From Segatella salivae DSM 15606 (GTDB lineage Bacteria > Bacteroidota > Bacteroidia > Bacteroidales > Bacteroidaceae): DNA of 19,852 nucleotides. The notes beneath the pieces are model-generated. The model saw only the letters and a list, made by a program, of their open reading frames with translations, ran no database searches and was not told where the DNA came from. The position numbers and the translations under genes are program-made. Location: NCBI RefSeq assembly GCF_000185845.1, contig NZ_GL629647.1, forward strand, positions 2,788,201 through 2,808,052, read 5' to 3'. Below are positions 8,662-16,345 of the stretch, in pieces (positions within the stretch are counted from its first letter, which is position 1; each line of letters opens with the position of its first letter).

Positions 8662-11538
8662 TTATTTGAAAAATTGATTGATTGCTGTAATGGTCTTTTT
8701 ATCTTGCTCGGCTGGTGTCATCGTGTCTTCGATATACAAGAAACTGAAACGATTGTAACCGAAACGCTCGTTATTAAGTTTCACAAACTCTTCTTCCATA
8801 AACTGTCTACGTTCGGCAAACTTGGCAGCAAAGCCTTCGCCTTTCGTCTCAATAATAAGTATTTGTTTGATTGCGTCCTGTTCATCTCTGCTAATCACTA
8901 AGAAGTCGGGCGTGTAATTACCAAGTGGGCTCCAGTACTTACCATGCTTCTTATAGCAACGTATTTTGAAATCGGTCAAGTTATCATCGCCATTGAAATA
9001 AAACTCGAGTTGCTTATCCCGTATGATAGCTTGGAGAGAAACCGAAAAATAACTAATCTCAAAACTGCTGTCGAATTTATAAGGTAGATAATGGTAGGTC
9101 TTGTCGTTGATGTTGCTATCCGTTGGGTCGTAACTATCGGGACTGTCCAATAATGCTTGTATGGTTTGCTCCTGATTGCCTAACGCCTTAAGCGTATCAA
9201 TGGTTGTTTGTATTTCTGCCTTTAGAGTTTTCTCACCTTTATCTGCATCAACGATCTTCAACACCTGCTCTTGGTTTGGGAAATATTTAGAAGTGTCATT
9301 CACTTCTATTGCTGATTTGAAGTTCTTAATTTGAAGAAGTTCAGCAGTCTCTGGGATCACTTCCTCTTTCACTTCGATGGAACGATGAGGGATAAAAGCT
9401 TTGCGTACATTGGCACGTACCTGCATTTGGTTGTATTCTCCTTTAAGAATGCGTATACCATCATGAAACTCTGTGATGGTATCAAAGATAGCTTGCAGCC
9501 CCGTGGTGTACGTCTTCAATTGAGCGATATGCAAAGTGCGGAAGCTCTCTTTACAAATAAGATGTAGCCAGCTATTGAATGTAATAGCCTTGCCACTTTC
9601 GTCATCCTGCAACCGTTCTGTAGATTTATCTTCTATCTCTCCTTTTAAGTTCTGTTGGTGGATTAGTTGTAAGCCACTGATAGAATAGAAATCCTCTCTT
9701 TGCAGTTCTTTTGCAGTGTTCAACTCATCCTCTAACACTAATGTTAGATAAGACACCTTCAACTGGAAGAAGTCAATTGGAGGCACACGCAATTTCTCCA
9801 TACGAGAGAAACGCTGTAAGGTGTACTGTTTGGTATTTCCACCCTTATTCAGTTCCTCAATAGACGTGTTTTGTTGCTTGTCTAATTCCCTATTCAGCGT
9901 CTTTGCGTTATCCTCGTTAAGCCAAATCAAAGCTGTTTCCTTATTATCCTTTACAACCTGACGTAAGCAACGACAAGATGTCTGCAAAACCATATTCTGT
10001 GGGCATGCATCTTTTTGTGGTAAGATAACACAGGTTAGGCTCTTACAGTCCCAACCCTCTTTACCTATTTGAGCTAACAACACTATCTTTACCTTTGAGA
10101 GATTAGTGTCCAATGAAGCAAACTCAACAGCAGCACTTTCAGGTACGGAATACTCTTTATTTCCACCATGATATTTAAGAATAGCATCAGCAGGATTCAA
10201 GCCGAACTTACTGATAAGCTCAGCAACGATGGGATAGATATTCTCCTCCAAATTGTCTATACGTCCACAATAGATGGCCATTTTTGCACATGTACCATTA
10301 GAATAAACTAAATTACCATAGGTATCAAGAAACTCTGTCACGCCTTTGCGAATAATAGTTTCATAACCACCATCTGCCACTTTTATTGTTGGAGACTTCA
10401 AGAAATTACCCACACCTTCTATCAGCGGATAATAATAAACAACATTTGAAAGGTTCTTGTTTTTCAATGACAAGTCTGCTCCCACCTTCACCGACTCGGC
10501 AGTGGAAAGATAAGGAGTTCCCGAGAAACCTAAAACCGAATTAAAGGTCTCTGTTTCTGTCCATTTATTAACAACTTGACGAAGTTTTATGTCTCCGTCT
10601 GAAGCATGGTGCACCTCGTCAATGAAAATAGAAAGATGGGGAATCTTTCCTACAATAGAACGAAGCTCATTAGATATTTCAAACTCTTTCTTTTCCTTAT
10701 CATTAAGAAGTGATGGGCTTTTATCTTTATATAATTTGTCAAGAATTACTTTCTCAGCATTAGTTACTGCCACCAGACCACGAATATCATTTGACGTCAA
10801 ATGGCTATTTATCTTTTGTGCATTGGGATTCTTAACAAGATTGCTTTTTTGTGCGGTTTTCTGTGCATCAAGTATTTCAAACTGAATTTCATTCTTTATT
10901 TGAGATGCAGATGGCTCTGGAAGAATCCACGTAGGGTCAAAGTCTTGTATATTCCTTATACTTGGAATAATAGAAGACTTCAAGCCTGATGGAGCCAAGA
11001 TCATAAAGTTATGTGCAAAGGAGGGGTTATCTGGCTCATTTAATGAAAAATACAAGTCAAGATAGATAAACGCAGCCATCAAATACGTCTTACCAGCTCC
11101 CATTGGTAAACTAAAGATATAATCAGGATAGGCTACATCATAAAAGAGCTTCTTAAAGACTGCTACATAATCAATTGTATCGGGATTATCTTCAATGTAT
11201 TTCTTTAATGTTGGTGCTGCAGCATTCCCTTTCTCATCACTGAGACAAGCATATTCATAAAGTGAAGCTGCGGCTTTATCCGTTTCCAAAACAAGCCTTG
11301 CCTTAGCGGTAAGACTCATATTATCAAGATTGAGGGACAAGAAGTCGCCCTCCGTAAAAAGCCTCCACAAAGGTTTATTGCCACATTCTATCTTCAAGAA
11401 CAAGTAAGTTTTTATAGCCTCTATTTGTGCATCACGCATCATTCCTTTACCTTCAATGTATGAAAGCAAAGACTTGACAGGGCAATCTATACGACTTAAC
11501 CATTCATTCCTTTTTCGTTGTATAATGCTATAGAACAT
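8662..11538 (-). CDS. res: Type III restriction-modification helicase-endonuclease (Res)
   Basis: This 958-residue SF2 helicase has Walker A in LPMGAGKT (about 144-151), the DExH box IFIDEVHH (D307-H311), GFSGTP (337-342), KEGWDCKSL (493-501) and a motif VI-like LQTSCRCLRQV (518-528). The C-terminus carries the endonuclease site NYTPDF with D878 and IIETKGEG with E897 and K899, a PD-(D/E)XK arrangement as in type III Res subunits. ATP-driven translocation from unmethylated sites followed by cleavage is the family activity. The gene lies between the Fic-like gene (11-nt gap) and mod (11-nt gap), in a tight operon. All motifs are intact, so the enzyme is probably active. Confidence 0.95.
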   Translation of the reverse strand: MFYSIIQRKRNEWLSRIDCPVKSLLSYIEGKGMMRDAQIEAIKTYLFLKIECGNKPLWRLFTEGDFLSLNLDNMSLTAKARLVLETDKAAASLYEYACLSDEKGNAAAPTLKKYIEDNPDTIDYVAVFKKLFYDVAYPDYIFSLPMGAGKTYLMAAFIYLDLYFSLNEPDNPSFAHNFMILAPSGLKSSIIPSIRNIQDFDPTWILPEPSASQIKNEIQFEILDAQKTAQKSNLVKNPNAQKINSHLTSNDIRGLVAVTNAEKVILDKLYKDKSPSLLNDKEKKEFEISNELRSIVGKIPHLSIFIDEVHHASDGDIKLRQVVNKWTETETFNSVLGFSGTPYLSTAESVKVGADLSLKNKNLSNVVYYYPLIEGVGNFLKSPTIKVADGGYETIIRKGVTEFLDTYGNLVYSNGTCAKMAIYCGRIDNLEENIYPIVAELISKFGLNPADAILKYHGGNKEYSVPESAAVEFASLDTNLSKVKIVLLAQIGKEGWDCKSLTCVILPQKDACPQNMVLQTSCRCLRQVVKDNKETALIWLNEDNAKTLNRELDKQQNTSIEELNKGGNTKQYTLQRFSRMEKLRVPPIDFFQLKVSYLTLVLEDELNTAKELQREDFYSISGLQLIHQQNLKGEIEDKSTERLQDDESGKAITFNSWLHLICKESFRTLHIAQLKTYTTGLQAIFDTITEFHDGIRILKGEYNQMQVRANVRKAFIPHRSIEVKEEVIPETAELLQIKNFKSAIEVNDTSKYFPNQEQVLKIVDADKGEKTLKAEIQTTIDTLKALGNQEQTIQALLDSPDSYDPTDSNINDKTYHYLPYKFDSSFEISYFSVSLQAIIRDKQLEFYFNGDDNLTDFKIRCYKKHGKYWSPLGNYTPDFLVISRDEQDAIKQILIIETKGEGFAAKFAERRQFMEEEFVKLNNERFGYNRFSFLYIEDTMTPAEQDKKTITAINQFFK

Positions 11539-11549
11539 TGTTTTAACTT

Positions 11550-12377
11550 TTAATCATTCTGCTCGTAATAGTATGAATAATCAATACCTTTCATAAACAT
11601 TTCTCTGTCATCAATCTTTGTAGTGAGTGCTGGCTTTACCAAAGTCTTGATGAACGTGCTATCTGCTACACTTTCACGCATTGCAGACAAATATTCGTTT
11701 TTGTCTATTTGGCTCCAATCCACACATCGTTTGAGAGAACGTTTCAGCATGAGGTCGAGCCAAATGCGAGTGCTGCGACCATTACCCTCCATAAAAGGAT
11801 GGGCTACGTTCATCTCTACATACTTATCCATAATCTCATTAAAGGTTGTTTCGGGCATTCGTTCTATTGTTTGCAGAGTTTCAGGGAAGTGCATACAATT
11901 AGCAAAGGTAAAACCTCCTTTGGATATATTCTTCGTGCGGATTTGTCCTGCAAAATCGTATAATCCTCCAAAGAGATAAGCGTGTATTTGTTGTAAACAT
12001 TTGATTGTACCTGGGTCTACAGTCTTTAAGATACCACTTTCAAAAAGCTGATAAGCCTTTTTCTTGCTCTGTCCGTCAATAGTGTTATCACTATAGAGGA
12101 ACCAGTCAAGAAAGCTTGTTGCCTTGGTATTGTTGATATGCTTTGCCAAAAGGGTTACACCCTCTGCATCAAATGTATCTGTCTTATAAGACTTCCCGTC
12201 AGAGGCTTTTAGCTTCAGTTGGTTAGTGCTACTAACCAACTGACTATTTTCTTTTCTTAGTTTGGTTTTGAGATACTTCCAATAGTTTCTCGTCTTTTGG
12301 TAATCATCTTGCTCGTTAATCGCAGCAATGATGTCCAGCACAGAGAACCACCACTTACTGTGTTCCTCGTCCCACAC
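11550..12377 (-). CDS. Bro-N-like / Fic-domain fusion protein, 5' end shifted
   Basis: The Fic domain (about 105-275) has a complete active-site motif, HPFMEGNGRSTR (193-204), so AMPylation or a related transfer to a protein target is expected. The first 95 residues, including WWFSVLDIIAAI and QLKLKASDGKSYKTD, resemble the Bro-N/antirepressor domains seen in phage and R-M neighbourhoods. The only clean start is the GTG at 12377, but similarity plainly continues upstream as FSNDREVRAVW, up to a TAG. The ATG at 12432, only 7 nt after the XRE stop, reads MVEHK and would join this frame if the A6 tract (12415-12420) lost one A. The gene may therefore be frameshifted, slippage-dependent, or GTG-started. 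It sits first in the res-mod operon. Confidence 0.8.
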   Translation of the reverse strand: MWDEEHSKWWFSVLDIIAAINEQDDYQKTRNYWKYLKTKLRKENSQLVSSTNQLKLKASDGKSYKTDTFDAEGVTLLAKHINNTKATSFLDWFLYSDNTIDGQSKKKAYQLFESGILKTVDPGTIKCLQQIHAYLFGGLYDFAGQIRTKNISKGGFTFANCMHFPETLQTIERMPETTFNEIMDKYVEMNVAHPFMEGNGRSTRIWLDLMLKRSLKRCVDWSQIDKNEYLSAMRESVADSTFIKTLVKPALTTKIDDREMFMKGIDYSYYYEQND

Positions 12378-12414
12378 CGCCCTAACTTCACGGTCGTTAG
12401 AAAAAACGAATAGA

Positions 12415-12420
12415 TTTTTT
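12415..12420 (-). other. A6 tract shifting the Fic-like reading frame
   Basis: Six As on the minus strand separate the ATG at 12432 (MVEHK) from the Bro-N frame (NLFVFSNDREVRAVW). Five As would join them in one frame. It is a possible phase-variation or transcriptional-slippage site, or a fixed or sequencing indel. Confidence 0.6.
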
Positions 12421-12439
12421 ATGCTCTACCATAATAAAG

Positions 12440-12646
12440 TTACTCATCTGGGGTGTTAATCAATTCCTTTGGATTAACCTGCAAGATCTCTGCTATCTGG
12501 AATAGCAATTCTAGGCTTGGCTGTCGACGATTGCAAACGTAGGAGTTTACGATAGTGAAACTCTTACCGAGTTTCTCTGCAAGCCATGTTTGCTTAATCC
12601 CTTTCTCGATAAGCACCTCTTTAATTCTATTAGTTGGACTTTCCAT
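12440..12646 (-). CDS. XRE-family helix-turn-helix regulator
   Basis: A small Cro/cI-type DNA-binding protein of about 68 residues. The helix-turn-helix covers IKQTWLAEKLGKSFTIVNSYVCN-RR, followed by QPSLELLFQIAEILQVNPKELI, the usual C-terminal helices of the family. I chose the ATG at 12646 (MESPTN) because the promoter-like TATATTTG at 12667-12674 would start the transcript near 12660, leaving almost no leader for the ATG at 12655, which would add only MIF. It is the first gene of the operon feeding the Fic-like, res and mod genes, ending 7 nt before the ATG at 12432. It probably controls that operon and prevents restriction before methylation is established; this role is inferred from position. 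Confidence 0.9.
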   Translation of the reverse strand: MESPTNRIKEVLIEKGIKQTWLAEKLGKSFTIVNSYVCNRRQPSLELLFQIAEILQVNPKELINTPDE

Positions 12647-12666
12647 AAATATCATCTGATAGTTTG

Positions 12667-12674
12667 CAAATATA
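12667..12674 (-). promoter_or_regulatory. Promoter-like -7 box for the XRE / R-M operon
   Basis: The minus strand reads TATATTTG, an exact match to the Bacteroidetes -7 consensus TAnnTTTG, 12 nt upstream of the first possible start codon. A convincing -33 TTTG is not visible at the usual spacing. It lies downstream of the composite transposon, so the defence operon keeps its own promoter. Confidence 0.5.
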
Positions 12675-12701
12675 GTAAATATTCTTGTATAAAATACTTA
12701 A

Positions 12702-12725
12702 TAAGAGGGGATTTTTTCCCTCTTA
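12702..12725. terminator. Terminator-like inverted repeat abutting the transposon
   Basis: TAAGAGGG (12702-12709) and CCCTCTTA (12718-12725) form a perfect 8-bp stem around an 8-nt loop. Its last five bases are the left TCTTA target duplication of the composite transposon. Joining the left flank to the sequence after 16324 extends the stem to 14 pairs with one bulged A, so this was probably a bidirectional terminator between the mobilization and defence operons. The residual stem may still work. Confidence 0.6.
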
Positions 12726-13582
12726 CCTTAATTCCGCAGCATAAATTCTTGTGAGAACTCCAAGTGCCTGGGAAACAAAGTTCTCAAAACACTTGGATAT
12801 GTCAGTAATTTCACCTATCTTAGTGCTACCAACAAAAAAAACAAATAAAATATCTGACATGACAAAGGTAGCAACTAAAAACGAGAATATCACTTCTTTC
12901 GGTGGAATTTATCATATTATGGACGTTTTCTCAAAGTTGGGCTTTGAAAAACTTACCGAATCTGTATTGGGCAAACGTGGAAGTAGCGGCAAAGCATTCT
13001 GTTATGGAAGTATTTTTGGCTCTCTTTTCTTCAGTTACCTTTGTGGAGGGGATTGCCTTGAGGACATCAATGCGCTTACAGGACAGTTCAGGCAGAGACC
13101 TGACACGCTATTACCCGGTGCCGACACTGTGGGGCGCGGACTAAACAATGACTTCGGATGGTCGCATCTGCCCTTTTCCTTTATGGCTGAGAATATGGTT
13201 TTCATGATGGTTACCGCCATGCTGAAGAACTTCTATCTCTATCTCGTCCGTCATATCAGCGATAAGGTCGAGCCATTGAAAAAGACAAGCAGGCTGAAAG
13301 CCTTTATCCTGCATTGTGTCAGCGTGCCGGCAAAATGGGTGCGCACCGGAAGGCAGAACGTTCTGAACCTATATACAAATAAGACCTACTACTCTACGGT
13401 CTTCATTGAGTAAACATCATTTCTTTGTGGTTATCATACTTCCCCATTGGTTTGGGTGGGGGATTTCATGATTATGCAAGAACCAAGAACCCCGGAAAAT
13501 CCCCATATCAATGGATAAATCCCAAAAATGTCACTTCAATATATAAAAGTACCTCACAAGGAATAATGCTGCGGAATTGAAG
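12726..13582 (+). mobile_element. IS copy A, internally deleted IS1380-family element
   Basis: This 857-bp copy has a left end CCTTAATTCCGCAGCAT and a right end whose complement reads CTTCAATTCCGCAGCAT, so the terminal inverted repeats are imperfect over about 30 bp. The outermost right bases are mutated compared with copy B. It retains the first and last parts of the transposase frame, while the central catalytic part is missing. The 3' untranslated part contains the GGTTTGGGTGGGGGATTT stretch shared with copy B. Related full-length elements are about twice as long. Confidence 0.85.
12859..13413 (+). pseudogene. IS1380-family transposase, in-frame central deletion
   Basis: The frame runs 184 codons from ATG 12859 (MTKVATKNENITSFGG) to the stop at 13411-13413. 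Residues 1-95, ending in DTVGRGL, match the N-terminal part of Bacteroidetes IS1380/IS612-type transposases. From NNDFGWSHLPFSFMAEN (96 onward) it continues directly into the C-terminal part. In copy B, GRGL is followed by KELAEEN, so the segment with the catalytic DFDHQF and GGENRDGNTNV blocks has been lost. The junction (about 13141-13145) preserves the frame, so a catalytically dead protein retaining both ends could still be made. Using the ATG at 12751 instead would add an N-terminus that belongs to the IS leader and is not family-like. Confidence 0.85.
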
Positions 13583-13619
13583 TGTTAAATATTTTTCGTG
13601 GACACTAGTGAAAGAATTA

Positions 13620-15425
13620 TTATTTTATAAATGCCCACTTATATCGCGGATCATTTGGTAAGTTTATAAGATGCTCTTTCATCAATGCACCTTCTGGACT
13701 ATAAAAGTGAATATTGGAACAAAAATCACGCCAGAACTTCAACGATGTTGCATAGTACTGTTCCAATTCCTCTTTTGTAAATGAAGGCTGATATTTTTTT
13801 ATTTTGAACCCTTTATTCTGTAATGCTTTTATTATTTTGTTATGAGATTCATGAGGATTATCCTTATAGTTGAGTTTTAATGCCTCTGTTGAAATCAGCT
13901 TTTTTATCTTCTCATCATTCATTCTACGATGCCAGTGAGAACGAAGGATTTCTTCTGGCATAATCCTATCACCATTATCGAATTGTGCAAAGATTCTATC
14001 TGTTATAATTGGATTATGACGGAAAAAAACGTATCGCACTTCTGGATAATTATTAAAATCCTCATCTTTAGCTATATTAATTAGAAAACCTGATTGATTT
14101 CCACTACGCATAAAAGGTTGCTTTCCTATATTATTAACAATATAGTTACGCTTATCATTGTATTGAAAGGAGTCTGCTTTCAAATCAAAGTAATATAGTA
14201 CTCCTAATTCATTACCCGTATATTTTTCATAACAATCCAACTTCATATTGAAGGTGGTAACCGCAAAGAACTTAGCCACCTCCATGTCGCTTGTAAGATC
14301 AAGCCAAGGAGTATTGTTATAATAGTGCTGGCTCAAACCATCATAATTAATCTTGAAATAAAAGGTATCGTGTAACAACTCAAACCCCCTTTCAAATAGT
14401 TGAACTAATGGATGCGTCTTGAGAAGGCATTGAAACTCTTTAATCTGTATTATATCATCTACGAAATAGTCTTTATTCTCCCGAAAAAGACTTGGCTTGC
14501 AAGGCGAAAAGAACCTTGACTGCCCACGATAAAGAAATTTGTGATTAGCCAACGAAGGCTTTAAGACGAACTTGTTGTGTGTAGAGAGTTGATTAACCAC
14601 AAAACAGTTATCTGAAGCCCCCTCAATGGGGTAGTAAGAGACATTCGCCGAAGCCCATGGTATACGAAAAATTTGTCCATCATAGAAATATTCTTCTCTT
14701 GCAATCTCTTGACGGAATTGGTCCGTTGATAAGCACTCTTGTTCTATCTTTGCTATGTAAGCTGCTGCTTCATCAACATTTCCAAAAGGATTCGACTTGC
14801 TACCAAGGTCACCTTCTACTATGGATATTAATGAACGATTGATATTTTCTTCATGAAGTTTCTCCCAGTGCTTAGCAATTCTCACATGCTCTGATTTTGT
14901 CGGCCGTATAACGCCTAGCTTTACCTTTGCATGTGTGTCAATACCAGTAACGAGTTCACACTCTATTTTAAACTCCGACTTAAGCATTTTTAAAACTTCA
15001 GAGACTGGTGTTAAAGGATTAATCCGACAGCCTTTTAATATCATCAATGAATGGGCAAATACAATACTATCTTTGTCCATGCTGTTAAATGCACCTTCAT
15101 CACCGACAGTTGTAAATCTATACCAAAAACGAGCTAACTGATAGCCCATTAAACGGTACATTGATGGTGCATCATTGCCTATCGCTCCTGAAAACAATAT
15201 TCTGAACACTGGAATACAAACCAACACCTTTGAGTGCGTATAGTCTATTATCAGGGGATCAGCCTTGCCGTCTGCTTGCATAGCAACGCCTACTGCAAAC
15301 TTGGGAAATTTCTCTACAGAAACCTTGAAGAATCTTAAAGCTTCATAACAAAAACCTTGAAGCATTTTAAGAGTTTCTTGGTCGCTTAGAACAGTGTTAC
15401 CAAATTCAGATGTTTTCATTGACAT
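13620..15425 (-). CDS. FRG-domain protein, transposon passenger
   Basis: This protein has about 601 residues from the ATG at 15425 (MSMKTSEFGN). The central region carries an FRG domain: KFLYRGQSRFFSP (about 296-308, the F/Y-R-G motif that names the family), then GLSQHYYNNTPWLDLTSD and MEVAKFFA (about 363-388), matching the usual QHxxxPTxLLDxT...A..FA pattern. FRG-domain biochemistry is not well established; the domain recurs near R-M and phage-defence genes. The first 260 residues are not recognised. The open frame extends 60 codons further upstream, but that part is the antisense of IS copy B, so I reject it. The start lies 12 nt from the IS boundary, so promoter and leader must come from the IS. 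It is the only passenger gene between the two IS copies. Confidence 0.82.
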   Translation of the reverse strand: MSMKTSEFGNTVLSDQETLKMLQGFCYEALRFFKVSVEKFPKFAVGVAMQADGKADPLIIDYTHSKVLVCIPVFRILFSGAIGNDAPSMYRLMGYQLARFWYRFTTVGDEGAFNSMDKDSIVFAHSLMILKGCRINPLTPVSEVLKMLKSEFKIECELVTGIDTHAKVKLGVIRPTKSEHVRIAKHWEKLHEENINRSLISIVEGDLGSKSNPFGNVDEAAAYIAKIEQECLSTDQFRQEIAREEYFYDGQIFRIPWASANVSYYPIEGASDNCFVVNQLSTHNKFVLKPSLANHKFLYRGQSRFFSPCKPSLFRENKDYFVDDIIQIKEFQCLLKTHPLVQLFERGFELLHDTFYFKINYDGLSQHYYNNTPWLDLTSDMEVAKFFAVTTFNMKLDCYEKYTGNELGVLYYFDLKADSFQYNDKRNYIVNNIGKQPFMRSGNQSGFLINIAKDEDFNNYPEVRYVFFRHNPIITDRIFAQFDNGDRIMPEEILRSHWHRRMNDEKIKKLISTEALKLNYKDNPHESHNKIIKALQNKGFKIKKYQPSFTKEELEQYYATSLKFWRDFCSNIHFYSPEGALMKEHLINLPNDPRYKWAFIK

Positions 15426-15540
15426 TTTTTTATTTGACCTTAATTCCGCAGCATAAATTCTTGTGAGAACTCCAAGTGTCTGAGAAACAAAGTTCTCAAA
15501 ATACTTGGATATGTCAGAAATTTCACCTATCTTGGTGCTG

Positions 15541-15548
15541 CAAACATA
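15541..15548 (-). promoter_or_regulatory. Possible outward promoter box in IS copy B driving the FRG gene
   Basis: The minus strand reads TATGTTTG, matching the Bacteroidetes -7 consensus, about 115 nt upstream of the FRG start and inside the IS. The -33 element is not convincing. Bacteroides IS elements of this group are known to supply outward promoters, and the gene has no other upstream space. Confidence 0.3.
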
Positions 15549-15569
15549 ACAAGTAAGCAAAAAACTGAC

Positions 15570-16175
15570 ATGGCAAAGGTAGCAATTAAAAAACGAGAAT
15601 ATCACTTCTTTCGGTGGAATTTATCACATTATGGACGTTTTCTCAAAGTTGGGCTTTGAAAAACTTACTGAATCTGTATTGGGCAGATGCGGATGCAGCG
15701 GCAAAGCATTCTGTTATGGAAGTATTTTCGGCTCTCTTCTTCAGTTATCTTTGCGGTGGAGAATGTCTTGAGGATATCAATGCGCTTATAGGGCAGTTCA
15801 GACAGAGGCCTGATACGCTGTTACCCAGTGCCGACACAGTGGGGACGCGGACTGAAGGAGCTTGCCGAAGAGAACATTATCTACAAGAGCGAAACCTCAG
15901 GCAGGTCTTACAGTTTCAACACGGCAGAGAAGCTAAACATCTTACTTTTACGAATGATACGAAGAACGGGGCTTATAAAGGTGGGCAGTTATGTTGACTT
16001 AGACTTTGACCATCAGTTTATTCCAGCCCACAAGTTCGATGCAAAGTATTCTTACAAGCAGGATCATGGTTGTTTCCCAGGCTGGGCTTCCATTGGGGGA
16101 ATCATAGTCGGAGGTGAGAATCGTGACGGAAACACCAATGTGAAATTCCATCAGGAGGACAGCATGTCTTTGTAG
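15570..16175 (+). pseudogene. IS1380-family transposase remnant, frameshifted and truncated
   Basis: Translation from ATG 15570 (MAKVAIK) is broken at once by an extra A in the run 15588-15593. The frame changes again near 15735-15745, where two Ts are missing compared with copy A, and near 15844, where an A is inserted after GTGGGG. After that a clean frame reads GRGLKELAEENIIYKSETSG, then VDLDFDHQFIPAHKFDAKYSYKQD and IIVGGENRDGNTNVKFHQED, the catalytic-region signatures of this family. It then runs into SMSL and a stop at the deletion junction. No active transposase is possible. Confidence 0.9.
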
Positions 16176-16319
16176 CTCTCACATTCCCCATTGGTTTGGG
16201 TGGGGGATTTTACGCCTATGCAAGCCCCCCAAAAAAAACTCGCATCAATGTATAAAGCTCCAAAAAGTCATCTCAATGTATAAAATTATATCACAAGGAA
16301 TAATGCTGCGGAATTAAGG

Positions 16320-16324
16320 TCTTA
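16320..16324. repeat. Right copy of the 5-bp target duplication TCTTA
   Basis: TCTTA directly follows the outer end of IS copy B and equals the bases 12721-12725 directly preceding IS copy A. The two mark insertion of the whole composite unit. Confidence 0.85.
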
Positions 16325-16345
16325 TTAAAGTTTATGTGTTCAACA

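Larger units (their letters stand above)
12726..16319. mobile_element. Composite transposon: two deleted IS1380-family copies flanking an FRG-domain gene
   Basis: The outer ends carry the same kind of IS terminus: CCTTAATTCCGCAGCAT at 12726 and its complement ending at 16319. They are bordered by the matching 5-bp duplication TCTTA (12721-12725 and 16320-16324). The inner ends of the two copies have different flanks (TGTTA and TTTGA), as expected if the whole 3594-bp unit moved as one. Both IS copies are in the same orientation, and neither can encode a full transposase, so movement would need a transposase supplied in trans. The only passenger is the FRG-domain gene. The 5-bp duplication fits the 4-5 bp known for IS1380-family elements. 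Confidence 0.85.
15438..16319 (+). mobile_element. IS copy B, internally deleted IS1380-family element
   Basis: This 882-bp copy of the same element as copy A has matching ends: CCTTAATTCCGCAGCAT at 15438 and the identical 17-bp complement ending at 16319. It keeps the N-terminal and catalytic-start portion of the transposase and the terminal non-coding part. It lost the C-terminal half; the junction is near 16163, where GACAGCATG meets TCTTTGTAG. Its deletion differs from that of copy A, so the two copies degenerated independently. Confidence 0.85.

Noticed and set aside
8015..8677. 220-codon plus-strand frame opposite mod
   Set aside because: Antisense shadow of the highly conserved methyltransferase; no domain features.
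12721..13587. Independent insertion of IS copy A with its own TCTTA duplication
   Set aside because: Its right flank is TGTTA (one mismatch), while the exact TCTTA follows IS copy B, and only removal of the whole unit restores the hairpin. It is not fully excluded as an earlier event.
15426..15605. 60-codon N-terminal extension of the FRG protein
   Set aside because: It is read from the antisense of IS copy B, including its terminal repeat, so it is a chance extension.
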